NCBI GenBank assembly: GCA_944472155.2
Contig: OX235279.1
Coordinates: 50,627,564-50,691,563, forward strand
Reading direction: 5' to 3'
Length of the DNA stretch: 64,000 bases
Source: Trichobilharzia szidati
Taxonomy: Eukaryota > Platyhelminthes > Trematoda > Strigeidida > Schistosomatidae
The translations under genes were made by a program, and so were the position numbers. The stretch's first letter is position 1, and each line of letters starts with the position of its first letter. The notes under the pieces were generated by a model that worked only from the letters and a program-made list of their open reading frames with translations, was not told the DNA's origin and searched no databases. Of this stretch, positions 35,000 to 47,948 are shown piece after piece.

Positions 35000-37900
35000 C
35001 TAGCAGGTCCCAAGCCCGGATAAAGAGGGAGGATTGGGCGTGGTGCTAGGAACTCCACCTTCAAAACTTAACCAAACTGCTACGAAAACTTCAACGCACA
35101 AATATATTAAATACTCTAAAGACATAAACAATAACCTTATTTTTCGCTGGAATCGGAGAGGTGAAATGACGCAGGCTGGTGAAAGCCTTCGGGAAGCCAG
35201 TCAGCCGATATGCCTTCTTTCGATGAAAGCAAACATAAGGATGGGGACGTGGAATATTCGTACAATGTACGAAACTGGAAAGGCTGCTCAGGTAGCCGCA
35301 GAAATGAGAAGATATAAAATAGAAGTGTTGGGAATCTGCGAGAGCAGATGGAACGGATGTGGAAGGAGCCAACTACCAACTGGAGAGGCAATAGTCTACT
35401 CCGGTCACCCAGAGGACAATCATGAGCACACCGAGGGAGTAACCATCATGATGTCACCAACAGCAGCCAAAGCTCTCATGCAGTGGGAACCAATCTCCTT
35501 CGGGATTTTGACAGCCAGGTTCAACTCAAAATGAAGGAAGGTTACAATCATTCAATGCTATGCGCCTACAAACGTTTCAGAACAAGAGAAGAAGGAGGAT
35601 TTCTACAGACAACTACAAACAGTAATGGACATCGTCCCAAAGGGCGATATCAAAATCCTGATGGGCGACATGAATGCGAAACTGGGAGGAGACAATACAG
35701 GAAGAGAACTCACCATGGGTCGCGAGGCCCTCGGTAAAATGAACGAAAATGGCGAACTCTTCTCAGACTTCTGCGCCTTCAATGATTTGGTGATTGGTGG
35801 CAGTGTGTTCAAACACAGAGATATACACAAGGCGACATGGATTTCACCAGATGGACACACCAAAAACCAGATAGACTTCATTTCAATCTCAAGGAAGTGG
35901 AGACGGAGCCCACTGGACACAAGGTCGAGGAGAGGAGCAGATGTGGGTTCAGACCACTATCTAGTACAAGGGACTTTCAAGGTGAAGCTAAAAGCCTCGA
36001 GGATACCTGGAGATAGGCCACAATGCAAGTTCAACACGCAAAAACTGAAGGACACAATCACACAGGACATTTTCACTGCAACTGTCAGAGCAAAGCAGGA
36101 AACACTACGTGGCACCACTGAGGAATCATCCGTGGAAGACCATTGGAACTCTCTGAAGGTAATTTTCAACGGAACGTGTTCAACGGTTTTAGGAAGAAAG
36201 AAGAAACAAGACAAGGAATGGCTCTCAACAGACACTTGGAAACTAATAGAGGAGAGGAAAATGGTGAAAGAAAAAATGATTCAATGCAAAGATGGACAAG
36301 AGAAAGAGACGCTGAACTCAACTTACACAGCACTGGACAAAGAAGTGAAGAAAAGTGCCAGGAAGGACAAAAGACAATTCTACGACAACCTGGCTACTGA
36401 AGCTGAGAAGGCAGCAGGCAAAAGGGACCTGAGGACACTATATCAGATAACCAAGTCTCTATCCGGGAAGAGATCAACACAAGTGAAACCTATAAAAGAC
36501 AGCCAAGGGAACCCAATTACCAAAGAAGAAAGACAGATTAAACAATGGGCGGACCACTTCAAAGGACTCTTGAATCGACCACCACCTACAACCCGTCCAG
36601 TAATACCAACAACAGCACGTACACAACTGCAAGTTGACACCAATCCTCCAACGAAAACTGAAGTCATGAATGCAATCAAGCTTCTGAAAGCTGGAAAAGC
36701 AGCTGGACCAGATGGAATACCCCCTGAAGCACTGAAGGCGGACCCAGAGGCGACAGCAGATATGCTGACTCCATTATTGCAAAAGGTCTGGAAGGAGGGA
36801 AAGGTGCCTACTGACTGGAGGAAAGGTTACCTGGTGAAACTACCAAAGAAGGGCGACCTAGGACTCTGCAAGAACTGGCGAGGAATCATGCCCCTGTCGA
36901 CGCCAAGTAAAATCCTGAGTCGCATCATCCTGGAGAGAATAAAGGACGCACTGGATACAGAACTCCGACCAGAACAAGCTGGATTCAGGAAAGGCAAATC
37001 ATGTTCTGACTAAATTGCTACTCTACGCATCATCATTGAACAAAGCATGAAATGGCAGTCAAACCTCTACCTTAACTTTATAGGCTTTGAGAAGGCCTTC
37101 GACAGCGTTGACAGCGAAGTAATTTGGAAACTACTCGAGTACTACGGCGTACCCAAATATTCATCAACCTTATTCAATAGCTGTACGACGACGGCACATG
37201 TCAAGTGATCCACAACGGAAAACTCAGCGAAGCGTTTGGAGTAAACACAGGAGTCAGACAAGGGTGCTTATTATCACCAATGATATTCCTAATTGTGGTG
37301 GACTGGATTATGCGTCAGACAATGGGAAACGAGAAGACAGGGATATCCTGGACCGACGTGAAGAACCTAGAACACCTGGATTTCGCTCGTGGATGATTTA
37401 TGTTTGATGTCACACAAAATCGAAGACTTACAAGCGAAAACCAACAAACTGGTCGAAGAAGCAGCAAAGACAGGACTCCAGGTGAACGTAGACAAGACGA
37501 AGGTTATGAAAATAACCAACCAACCAACAACAACAACAACAGCAGCAACATCCACCGCCAATCACCATCAACGGGGGGGATTTGAAAGAGGTTTCTTCAT
37601 TCACTAATCTAGGGAGCATTGTCCCAACTACAGGAGGAACGGACGAGGATGTCAAATCGAGAATCGGGAAGGCGAGAAACACATTCATCAACCTGAAACC
37701 AATCTGGAAATCTTCGTCACTCAGCCTGGATCAACAACATAATTCGGATTTTCAATACAAACGTCAAGTCAGTTCTTCTATACGGATCAGAAACTTGGCG
37801 GGTCACAAAGAATATTTCCAACAGCCTGTTGCAGACCTTTATCAACAAATAAGTGTCTTCGCTCTATACTGAAGATCAGATGGCCGGAAAGAATCACCAA

Positions 37901-38220
37901 CAAGAAACTATGGGAACAAACAAAACAAGAACCAATTGCTCAACAAATATGCAGCAGAAAGTGGAGATGGATTGGACACCAGCTGAGGAGACCGCTGGGT
38001 GACATCGCGCGTCAAGCCCTCGAGTGGAACCCGAAAGGTAAGCGGCGAGTGGGACGTCCAAGGGTGACATGGAGGAGATCGTGTGAAGAAGAGTTGAAAC
38101 AGTATGGACTAACATGGATGCAAGTGAAAAGTACAGCAGAAGACAGAAGCAAGTGGAGGCGTGCAGTTGAAGCCCTATGTTCCACTAGGTACCCAAGGGA
38201 ACAATAATAGTAAAAATAAT
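35000..38220 (+). pseudogene. Near-full-length RTE-like (SR2-type) non-LTR retrotransposon, inactivated
   Basis: The polyprotein runs from about 35034 to a TAA at 38205-38207. The endonuclease (APE-type) shows MGTWNIRTM, GICESRWNG, LMGDMNAKLG and GSDHYLV. The reverse transcriptase shows GKAAGPDGIPPEAL, LPKKGDLGLCKNWRGI and LRPEQAGFRKGKSCSD, then, out of frame, FEKAFDSV and TGVRQGCLLSPMIFLIVVDW. A C-terminal region with a CSRKWRWIGHQLRRPLG motif follows. Known RTE enzymes nick the target and copy their own RNA there. Inactivating changes: TGA at 35532-35534 and TAA at 37011-37013 (each one C-to-T step from CGA and CAA), a frameshift near 37160, a 4-base insertion (cgtg, about 37390-37393) inside the catalytic FADD motif, and shifts near the G run at about 37574 and near 37740. 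The 3' tail is AAT-rich. The 5' edge is not sharp to me. Confidence 0.9.
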
Positions 38221-38221
38221 A

Positions 38222-38850
38222 ATCGGTGTGACACAAGGAAAGCGATTAGGCATCGATATTTCGCTTTTCGACGAGACGTTTATAGAAAGAAGTGCACTGC
38301 ACGTGTGGCTGGATCGAAGAGGACTTTCACCTCTCGTGAAGGCGTTTTCGAATGAGAATGCAATAATTCATTCGTGTTTACCATTTTGTAGTCATATGAA
38401 GCAATACGAACTTCGTAAATTGAAACTCCGCTTTCGTTAAAGCTGAGAATTCTTCAGTGGAAAGGGCATGTACTGAATGAAGCTACGGAGGCCGACAAGG
38501 TCAAGGATGTAGACATATCGCAATAAATAAGAGAGAAATTGTAAGCTCGTTAGTTTGCCGTAGAACACAGCTGGTTGTGGAAGTTTGGAGTCATTAGACA
38601 TAAGGAATAACGCCAAACCATGTGTTCCACAGTAACATTCAGCAGTGAACGGTTTCATCACTGAATAAGCGGTCTGCTTCTCAACCTCATCATGCTTATG
38701 AATTTTGTTTGACATCTGAGTATTACTCACAGAATTGCCTAATGAACCATGAATGAACAAACCTTGCATTCTCCTAGTCATCAATCACAAGAATACGGAA
38801 TATAATGGAAACAGATTGGTGTGTGTCTCAATTCATAAAGCATTTGATTA
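38222..38850. other. No gene seen
   Basis: Intergenic sequence after the RTE tail. The 115-aa minus frame at 38437-38784 has no recognised features. Confidence 0.5.
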
Positions 38851-38854
38851 ACGT

Positions 38855-39215
38855 CAAATCTTCAAGTATTGGTTTTGTAGGGATTTTGTTTGATTGCATG
38901 GGGGATTTTATCAAGAGCTGACATCAGTTAGAGAACCATTGGCCCTATTCAGGCAGTCAACCTGGGGTTCTAGTGGGAAGCCGTGACCAGTAGGGTACAG
39001 CAGGTTGAAGACGAGGCAGTAACTCATCGAAAAAGACATTGCAGAATGGTCGTGCTATGTCGTGAATTGGCAGAAGTTAGAATTCAAGGACCATTAGATC
39101 GGGTCCCAGTGGCCCAATGGTCTACGAGCTTGCCTTGTAACCAGAAGGTCCTGGGTTCGAATCCTGGTAGGTGCGTACTGATGAAGAGTCCCAAACTAGA
39201 CGAAACAACTAACTA
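38855..39215 (+). mobile_element. Family R repeat, rearranged with opposed ends
   Basis: It begins with the minus-oriented end (tcaagtattggttttgtagg to gttagagaaccattgg, 38861-38941), then switches strand to a plus-oriented unit: the spacer, an A box (agtggcccaatgg, 39108-39120) and a B box (gggttcgaatcc, 39153-39164), then CTGATGA (39178-39184), gtcccaaactag and acgaaac (39200-39206). One G of the ggac strand is lost, so the inner stem is weakened. The tRNA-like part is one of the best preserved in the window. Confidence 0.8.
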
Positions 39216-41234
39216 ACCTATAACCAGTTAACTCGCTGTCTATCTACCTTAGCATATCTTACAAGCTGTTCGCGAATACATTTTGATTAGTCACTTCCAC
39301 TATCCATTATGTTTTTGGGGAATTGAGTATTAAGCAGTTTTATATGCAAAATTATTGCAAGTCAACTTATCATATCAGGCTTTATGACGCTTCAGCCAAT
39401 TCATGTTTATGTGAATGTGCATGTGTGTGCAAACGACTTTATCTGAACTAACTGGTGGACAGTTTGTCATTTATTTATCTCAGTTTTACTGCTTTAAATA
39501 ATACGCGCGAACATCAGTTTTGCATGCATGCGGGTGTCTGAGTTTGTGTGTGCTTAATTGTATGCAGTGTGTGTGAGAGAGCGATATACAGAGAGAAGAT
39601 GGGAGAGGGAGGTGTTCATGAGGAAAGCAGAGTATGATTATCTCAGTCATCATTAATTGGAACAGAAATCTTTCTCTCATATACATTTTAACTCTATTAT
39701 AACTAGATCTCAGTGTCTAAAAATGACCATATGGTTGATTTCGCTCTCACCTAAAATCGTCATCATAAATATAATAAATCTGCTCATCTCTATCGGTGTG
39801 TCAATGCGTTCATCTTAAAGGTCATCATTAAAACAGAAAATAGCCATTTACTCAACTACCACCTCCCACCCGAATGATTTGAAAGCCTTGTTTCTCTTAG
39901 TTTTCAACATCAGATTAGAGTACATGTGGAAACTGTGTTCGTAATCCGGTAGGCTGAGCATGCGAGATATTTCTATCCTGCTATCTATGACACTACCCTA
40001 TGGATTCTGTTTCCTGATCGAGCCATCAGAAAGGACAATGTGGAATGTGTAGTCTAAGTTAGATATGTAAGCATAGATATTGGTTACATAACACACTTGG
40101 TATCCTTGTTCTTACTACCACAAATAAGGCTAGTGATAGCCTGACGATTTTCACTGCTGCAACTTCCCAATCTAATCTAATTACTATCTGCCACGTATCG
40201 AGTATAAACAGAGATCACATTCGTCGATATGCATGCATCACTAGGGCTAAACAAACAAGGTATTTAGCATGTGTATTTTTTATTTTTCAATCTTTGACAT
40301 GCATGTTTACTTTCACTCACTCGCTCACTCACTCTCTATCTCTCTCTCCCACGTGCGGCTTTATCGTCTACATACACGCACGTACACAAACACACCCATG
40401 AACGCTTGCATGCATCATTCTCATTCTTCAGACGAATACAGAAATGAGAATTGATTCTTTCTCGGTCAAGTTAGATAAACAAATAGTATACGCTTATGCA
40501 AACTGATTCCACTCGAGATAAGTGAAGTTAAATTGCATTGATATTGCTAAGGCACATTCATTTTATCTTATGGATGATGAAATGACCACAATGGATTCTA
40601 GATTAATTGATGATGTTGATTCGCATGGTGTAAGTGACTACGAAATGTTTCAGTCAATCTAGAGAGCGAGAAAGAGAGAGGATGAAAATGCCTTTTCATT
40701 ATTTGAACCTGTTTGAGGGAATTACTCACCTTATCGTAACCACTGACTGACTGAGAGAATATTCGAAGACAAGCCTCAGGAAAAGTTGACAGTGATTAGA
40801 ATGACGAATAAATGTCAGGTGATGTAGAACAAGGAATGAGTATTGGATAGGAGTCAGTCATAGCACTGACCATTGAAGATTTCTCACCTAGAACTTTGGA
40901 ATTTCCAGCCTGTTTGGTGGAATTCGCAGAGAGAATTATAAACAAATATTATCTTCAACCGCGAATGAATTATGCTTATTTGAATATGATACGCTACCAC
41001 GACATCAACAATCCCACTATTACCACTACGACTATTACCACCACTATTAATAATAGTGGTGATAATGAAAATAATTAACAAAAAATAGGAATGCTCAAAA
41101 CTGTACCGTTGATAATAATAATCATGGTGATAATAATAATAATAATGGTAATAGGAATACTGGTATTATTATGACTATGATAACTGTCACCACTACCACT
41201 AAACTGGTCATCGCGTCATGAGAATATTGTTCAA
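39216..41234. other. Intergenic region, no gene seen
   Basis: It holds GT and TC tracts (about 39415-39435, 40315-40350) and AAT/ACC-rich simple sequence at about 41010-41180, just outside the palindrome's left edge. No frame over 66 aa is convincing. Confidence 0.5.
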
Positions 41235-41905
41235 AAGTGGTATCCCATTGGTCCATATCGTTGCAATCGTAATTGATAGGCACTTGATTTCATGCAACAA
41301 ATTTGCTAAAGGAATTTTGTCAGACTGTGAGCATCCACTTTACCCGCAGCTCCAACATTGTGCCTCCTCAGGTAAAACAGAAGTCTTTTCAGAAGACTTT
41401 ATGCACATACATCTAAGTATAAAGATTCCAATATGCCATATTTAGCACTACTTTATGTGGTCAAAACAGTATTAGGCATGAACAAACTAACATTCTTTGC
41501 ACTAGTAAATAAACCATTTTCTCCACCCTCATAACATCAAGCTTTCTTGTTATTGTTCTTCTTATATTTATAATCCTCGCAATTTTTGGTTTTTATTGGT
41601 TGATTTTCTCAAAAGCGTAAACATCATTTAAGCTGTGTTATGACTGTTAATTTTGTCTTTCCAGTCACCACACTATATCAACAGAACATTAGATTCAATA
41701 ATCTATATCATGCTAAAATTTCCAAACTGAATCGACAATACTGTTTGAAACAAACTCACTGTTATTACTATCCTTATATTTATTGTTCTCAGCCTAATTT
41801 TATTTATATTTTGAGTAACTCATATGCAGAATTGTGACTAATGATAAGAATTCCATTCTGTATTATGAATAATGTATTTGGAATGAAGTAGATTATGATT
41901 AAAAT
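41235..41905 (+). mobile_element. CR1-like 3' end, truncated by the palindrome edge
   Basis: It starts abruptly at the arm's outer boundary within RT C-terminal coding sequence (VHIVAIVIDRHLISCNKF) and runs through the 3' UTR to a tail ending around gattatgatta. The matching sequence in the right arm continues into the full element at 59136 and beyond, so this copy lost its 5' part at the palindrome boundary. Confidence 0.8.
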
Positions 41906-42586
41906 ATTAGTACTAAAAACGCACGCATCACCAGTTGTCAAGTATTGATGCTGCAACTGAGACTTCAGTCCGGAACCCACAACTCCAGAAACAATGACCA
42001 AATGTGAGACACGAGTTCCCAGTTGTCATTGGCCTTCATGATGCACAAATACACGATAGCTAGCACAGTGAAGAATGCTTGAGAATCACCATCTAGAGAC
42101 GTTGAATTGTAGTCTCATTTCAGCGTCAACACATATGTCGGCATGTCCAGATGAGAAATCTGGTGCATGACTGTATCGAATGAACAGCTAAAATTACCAT
42201 GCATTCTGTGAATCAATGTTTGTTTTGTCTGTTATTTCCACCACCACCACAACCACCAGAACTCTGATGTCAGCTATGACATGCACAAACCACATCGAGA
42301 AGTTAATGCTTCCAATGACATCAAAGTCGACAGTGGAGAGGGAAATGAAATTTCGAAAGCAAACAAACAAACGAAGAGAAAGACAGTGACATCACAAATT
42401 GGACGTGTAATATCGAATTGCAGGGTGAGAACGGGAAGAGTCATTGATAACTCAGAATAAATTGTATAAAATGGAGAGAAAAACTGTATGCCATGACGTG
42501 ATTCTATTGAATAGTTACAAAATAAGATTACTGAAAACAAGGTGGTTGCGATGGTGGGAATGTTAACTATGGTCAGAATTGAATCC

Positions 42587-43771
42587 ATATGAGTAGGATT
42601 TCATAGGCAGTAGAATGAGTTAGATTGTTGAACACACCAGTGATTCACTTGGATATCCACAGAGTTTTATATTCCAGTTATCATCATTCTGTTGTTTTTG
42701 TTGTTGCTGCTGGTGCTATTGTTATTCCCGTTGACGATGACTGTGATGATAGGAGAGATCATCATGTATTCTAGTTGCTATCCGGAAACCATATTTCTCC
42801 TATTGAGAACGATAGGAAAGTGGAATTGAAAAGAAGAATAGCAGTGACATCACATGTTGTACGTACACATAATAAGGTCAAACGTGCGAACATGAGAAGC
42901 TGGCTCTCACTTCTCCGCTACATTTCTCCTCACTTCGCTTCACCTCAACTCACTTTGCTTCACATCACTTCACTTCAACTCAACTCGATTCAATTATTTG
43001 GAATAAATAAAGTGATTATCATTACCATTATTTTTATCATTATTCAATTCAACACAATCCAACTGAACTCAATTCAATTCATCCCATGTGATCTCATTCT
43101 ATTGAATTTTATTTACAACTAACTTTATATCAACTTGATCATTTCATCAAATAGACAGAAGAGGTGAATAAGCGAATGATGAATCATGCTTTTCTATTTG
43201 TCACCCTACACCATCACACCCCACCAGTGTGTTCATTTCAATCGGTGATTACATAAATCCTACTGTCCGATGGAGACTAGTTAGTAATCACATTGACTAT
43301 AATCGAGGACAACACGAGCAATAGCAAGAAAACTAGCAGAGTCTGTGTGAAATACACTTGTCACTAACAATCCCTCTCTACTGACTCCTGGAATGAAACC
43401 ACTTCAGACAATAACAATAACGATAATGGTAATGATAATAATAACAATGAATGGGTTAGAGGATACTCAAGTGTTACAGAAAGCAAACAATAGGAAGCAG
43501 AGAATATGCTAAGAACTTGTTGAGAGCTTATAAAAGATAGGAGACAGCATAAATTATCAAAGCGATAATGATCTGGATGGTAACTAGAATACATGATGAT
43601 CTCTCCTATCATCACAGTCATCGTCAACGGGAATAACAATAGCACCAGCAGCAGCAACAAAAACAACAGAATGATGATAACTGGAATATAAAACTCTGTG
43701 GATATTCAAGTGAATCACTGGTGTGTTCAACAATCTAACTCATTCTACTGCCTATGAAATCCTACTCATAT
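42587..43771. mobile_element. 1185-bp element with 197-bp terminal inverted repeats (left arm copy)
   Basis: 42587-42783 and 43575-43771 are near-identical reverse complements, beginning atatgagtaggatttcatag and containing GTT/GCT-rich sequence. The roughly 790-bp interior holds AT-rich sequence and direct-repeat strings such as tcaactcaactcgattcaat, with no recognisable transposase. It resembles a non-autonomous foldback or MITE-like DNA transposon. I see no clear target duplication. Confidence 0.75.
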
Positions 43772-44165
43772 TTATTAGTTCACAATATCTTTAATTGCTT
43801 CCTAAACACATACATGTGTATACCTGTGCATTCTATGTTGTAAAGTGTTAACTGGATTGAACTTTTCTCTTCTTCGACATACATGGAGATAAAATAAGCA
43901 GATGAATGGGCAAATGAGTAAGGGATGAATTCTGAGTTCCACAAACGTGAGTACCAAGTAATCTCGCCTACCACTGTTTTGTCCTGCAGACTTGAGTATT
44001 CTTCGCTTTCGGAAACAGTCAACTTCGCTTACCGCTTCCTTCTTGACTTCCACCATAGTCGTGTACAGATGGCGATGAAGTAGGGAATTTCGAAGAATCC
44101 TTAGCATAATTAAGGAAAATAATCCTAACATATCGATTGGTAGGAGTAGAAACTCATGGGCGATT

Positions 44166-44395
44166 AATTTGGGTCCTAGTGACTGAATGGTCTACGAGCT
44201 CGCCTTGTAACTGGAAGGTTCTGAATTAGAACTCCGGTGAGTGCATACTGTAAAGAATACCAATCTAGGTAGGAGGGGGGGGGGGGAACAGCTCTCCAGT
44301 ACAGCCAGCTGATTTTCAGTGCTTCTCTAACTGATATCAATCTGTGACCGAACTTGAGACAAATCAACTCCCTACAAATTAACTCTTGAATGGCA
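44166..44395 (+). mobile_element. Family R repeat (left arm copy)
   Basis: It has a degraded tRNA-like head (gtcctagtgactgaatggtctacgagc is diverged from the A-box side, with a poor B box gaattagaactcc) followed by the module region, now disrupted by a G12 run, and the family's right end (caaattaactcttgaa). It is too decayed to fold as a hammerhead. Confidence 0.7.
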
Positions 44396-45706
44396 AGAAG
44401 AGCCGTAAAGTGAGATTAATCTGACACAGGTAATGTCAATTAGCTAGTTGATGCAAAGCTTTCCACTCTCCAACTGACAAAAGCGAATGAGTTGTCTGCA
44501 CGCAAACATGAATTGCATTCACCGTTTATTCTACTGCAATAAATAATGGATGAACAAATCAATGATTGAATGAATGAATAGATAAATAAATAATTAAGCA
44601 AGGGAGGAGAAAGTCAGATTGCTGGATAAACGCACTCACTCGTACACATACACACAATGGAATTATCAGCATTTTATTTCAAATTTGCACCAGAATGCAT
44701 GCACTCACATTCACACACGCGCGCACACGCACACGAACACCCACACGCACACTACAGAGAGAGAGAGAGAAACAGACGCGCATGGTATAACAAGATTAGA
44801 TTGACAATGATGGTTGGAGAAATTGAAACTGCTAACAAACACTTCGATAATGAATACAGAGGATATTTTAGTGAAAATGTCTTACTGAAATCAAAGATGT
44901 GATGAATGAGACGGATGAAAATTAAACCATTAACCTGCTGCCATACGATCACGCATAACGGAAGCTGTTTTCTCTTTGTACTTTGATTTCAACGATAAAA
45001 CAATTAGTGGATTGCATTCCTTTTCATCGGAACAGATATATAACGAGAAGGATGGGAAGTTCCCCTTTCTCTTTCTCTCTCTCCCCCTGCCTGATTGCTA
45101 AAATTAAAGCGAAATCTTCATTCCTTCATCTTCCCATTCTCCAATCTTGTCTAGTTTTCTTCTCACACTGTAACCAATTAGCTTTATAGACTAACTAACA
45201 CTAACGCTATTATCCTCAATGTCACTGTTAGTTTTGGAGTTTAGTCAATTTTCAACGAGGATAATTTTCGATGCACTAACAATACCAGTTCATATCGAAT
45301 AAGCAGGAAATTCCTCTCTTCCTCGTCGCCCATGCATGCATGGATGCGATCTCCAAGTACATTTGACAAATTGAAATGCCTTATAGTGGATAGAATAGTC
45401 AGGTTCGATTGCTAATTAACGATTAGATACTAGCCAGATGGTTGGTGACAGACAGTTAAGTAGTATGAGGTGTTGTTCTATGCTGGCTAATCGAATATTG
45501 AATCTAACAAACATAACTCCGTCTTTCTTCGTTCACAAACATGAGAAAGTAAACAGAATACAAGTGATTGCCACTATGTTTCTATCTCATTTCCCGTCGA
45601 CAAATATATGTAGTAGCATTCGAGTGCAAAGTATTCATATTCTGCGATGCATTTCGCATAACAAACAAACAAGTAAACAAACACTCCACAAATGGTAGAG
45701 GTCAAA

Positions 45707-45898
45707 TTAAGAGGAATCAGATCCACCACCAGTATCACCATTCTCATTCGACGATCCACTAAGCTGATGAGCTGAAAGTTTGACACGTATTATTCTTCTT
45801 CGCCCACTAGAGGGACCCAGACATGCGATAGTCTGCAAATATCTCTGACTAAATTTCCTTGTGGTCCATCCTCTTTTCTTTGAAGTCTGTTTGAGCAT
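45707..45898 (-). other. Open frame of 63 aa with basic start and Gly/Ser tail (left arm)
   Basis: The frame has a basic stretch (KKRGWTTRKFSQRY), SSGRRRIIRVKLSAHQL, and an Asn/Gly/Ser-rich end before the stop. It is identical in the right arm (54461-54652). Composition is more protein-like than its neighbours and a weak splice acceptor (ctcaaacag) lies just upstream. I do not recognise it; it may be an exon or chance. Confidence 0.2.
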
Positions 45899-47920
45899 TC
45901 AAGAATTTTGAAGGGGATCATGTGATCTAGAAGGGCAAAGAAGAAAGTATTTGGGAAAGTTTTGTGTCTTTTATATATATCCGGGTGAAATGCTGACCGC
46001 ACCTATAATTAGTTATGAAGAGCATGTCTAAGAGGAGAGAGGGATGCTTTATGAATCCTCAACAAATCTCAGACGGTGTCAGCGATGGTACAGCGATGAT
46101 GACAGTCAGATATATTAATGCAAATAGAAACAGTCGTCTGCCATACACCAGCTTATACAAGCTTTTAAAACATACCCAGGATGGAAGAACTATCCAATGT
46201 ATCACTAGGAGATTTAGGGAACTGAAGCATTGCCCATCGATATCCTGATGAATGACTTGTCAAAACCTTGTAAAGTAGGCCGATTTAATAAACCTCCTAT
46301 GGTGTAGAGGAGAGTGATAAGTGTGATGATGATGATGACGACGTTGATGTTGATAGTCAACACACTACTAGTAATCCGGGCATTTTCCTCTGACTAGTCC
46401 ACATCCCTTCCTTCATTCCATTGTTTATCAGGACGGGATGGTGCATCAGTCTCTCAGTGTTATCTATCAATCGGGGATGAACACGTGTTGAGTTTTAAAT
46501 ATCGTTGAGGTTGTACACTGCTTAGAACATCCAAACAATTAAATAGGTGCTACTGACCAACTAATTATTATTATTATTATTATAACAGTTGGATCACTGT
46601 AATCGTGGTGCAGGCGGACGATGATATTGCAAGTGTAGAACACGTTGGACAGTCATGATGGTTGCTCCCGTCATGTGTGTGTAACGCTCTATCGGTGCTA
46701 ATTTACACGAGTGGCTTCATTGAAAGCGAATGTCTAGAGCTAGTGAGTGAGTGTCATTAGAGAGGTGAGATGCACACTATCAGGTAAAACACAAACAAAT
46801 AGACAGACAGACAAACGAGGAAACAAACTGACGAATATGACAAAAGACAAACAAGACAATAAGCAAAGATCAGTCACATAAATCTCTTCCCCCTGCTATC
46901 GTATCCTATTAACCTAGTGATTAGATCTACAAGTGGATTACTTCCAGCTGGACAGGTGAATGCGGGTTTTGTAAACTTATTGGTTTGTCAAGCTATAGAG
47001 TGATCAAGTGGGTGTATGGAAATGAGAGCGGGAGAAGGGGAGAGTGAAAATGTATTCTTGATATTTCCTCTCATATTATTTCTCCACTTCACTACCATTA
47101 CTGTCACTATTGCTGATTTGCTTAATATTAACAACAACAATATTAATGACTTTGACTCCAACATTATTATTGTTATTGTCGTTGCTGTTGTCGTTGTTAT
47201 CATTGTTATCGTTATTATTATTGCTTTGATTACGTTCAGTGTCATTACTGGGATTGTCACTATTATCTTACTGCGTCTGAATTGTATCCTTATTAGAAAT
47301 TCAATTCCATAAGGGAGGTGGGGATAGATGGATACATACAATATTGACGAGTTCAAAAGAGTGACACACGTATCTTGTTTTTATTGGTAATTTGGGTTTC
47401 TTATTGCTCACTTAGACGAATCTGTGATCTTTTCATTTTGTCATAGTATCATTAAGTGGTGCAACTTCGCGATGTTTTCCAGCACTTGTGTTGGTTATGC
47501 ATAGCTGATATTAAACACCGAAATGTTTAGAGTTAAGCGAATCAGGAGTGAAAACAGATCTCTTAGGTTGAAGTTGAAAGGTGATTTTTATTTGACTGAA
47601 ATCGCCTCACACCCAAATCTTTTAATCCTTGTCTACCTAAAGCATGGGATAGACTTCTTCATCTCTGAAGTCTGTTCTGTGGAAGTATTCCTACGAATGA
47701 CGACTTCTTATCAGGACTAAATGTTCATTACATGCATCAAAATACTCCGGGGTTCTCGAGGCAAATTTGTTTGGTTAGTTTTTTTTCATCTGTTGTATTC
47801 ACATGCAGTAGACTATGTATTCTTGCTTCACATATCGCATGACGATCTCTCAAAACGAGTACTAATTGTTTCACAAGTACTGTAACACTGATTTACTCAA
47901 ATGTCGCCCGGACATTCAGC

Positions 47921-47948
47921 CGCCTATTGAGATTTAACTCAATAGGCG
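47921..47948. other. 11-bp perfect hairpin at the inner edge of the left arm
   Basis: cgcctattgag and ctcaataggcg are perfect reverse complements around the loop atttaa. Homology to the right arm stops at 47940, inside this hairpin, so the hairpin straddles the breakpoint. Confidence 0.9.

Larger units (their letters stand above)
41235..47940 (+). repeat. Left arm of the 17.9-kb inverted repeat
   Basis: The arm (6706 bp) is the reverse complement of 52419-59136 (6718 bp). Every open frame in it recurs on the opposite strand of the right arm with zero to a few residue changes. Differences include a 13-bp indel near 43977, G12 against C11 at 44275-44286, and single substitutions (for example one altering Ile to Thr in the 104-aa frame at 42274-42588). 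The outer edge cuts a CR1-like element; the inner edge ends in a hairpin (47921-47948). Contents: the CR1 3' end, a 1185-bp terminal-inverted-repeat element, a family R copy and unidentified sequence. Confidence 0.93.

Noticed and set aside
39178..39206. Family R module as a standard active hammerhead ribozyme
   Set aside because: There are three extra bases between CTGATGA and stem II, a lost base in stem II in this copy, and altered core bases in other copies. I report it as hammerhead-like only.
44619..44902. His/Thr-rich frames over the CA/GA tracts at about 44640-44770
   Set aside because: Translations of CA and GA microsatellites.
46988..47356. Ile/Val/Thr-rich frames at 46988-47356, 47016-47312 and their right-arm copies as membrane proteins
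   Set aside because: They come from ATT/GTT-rich simple sequence open on both strands at once; no promoter or family signal.
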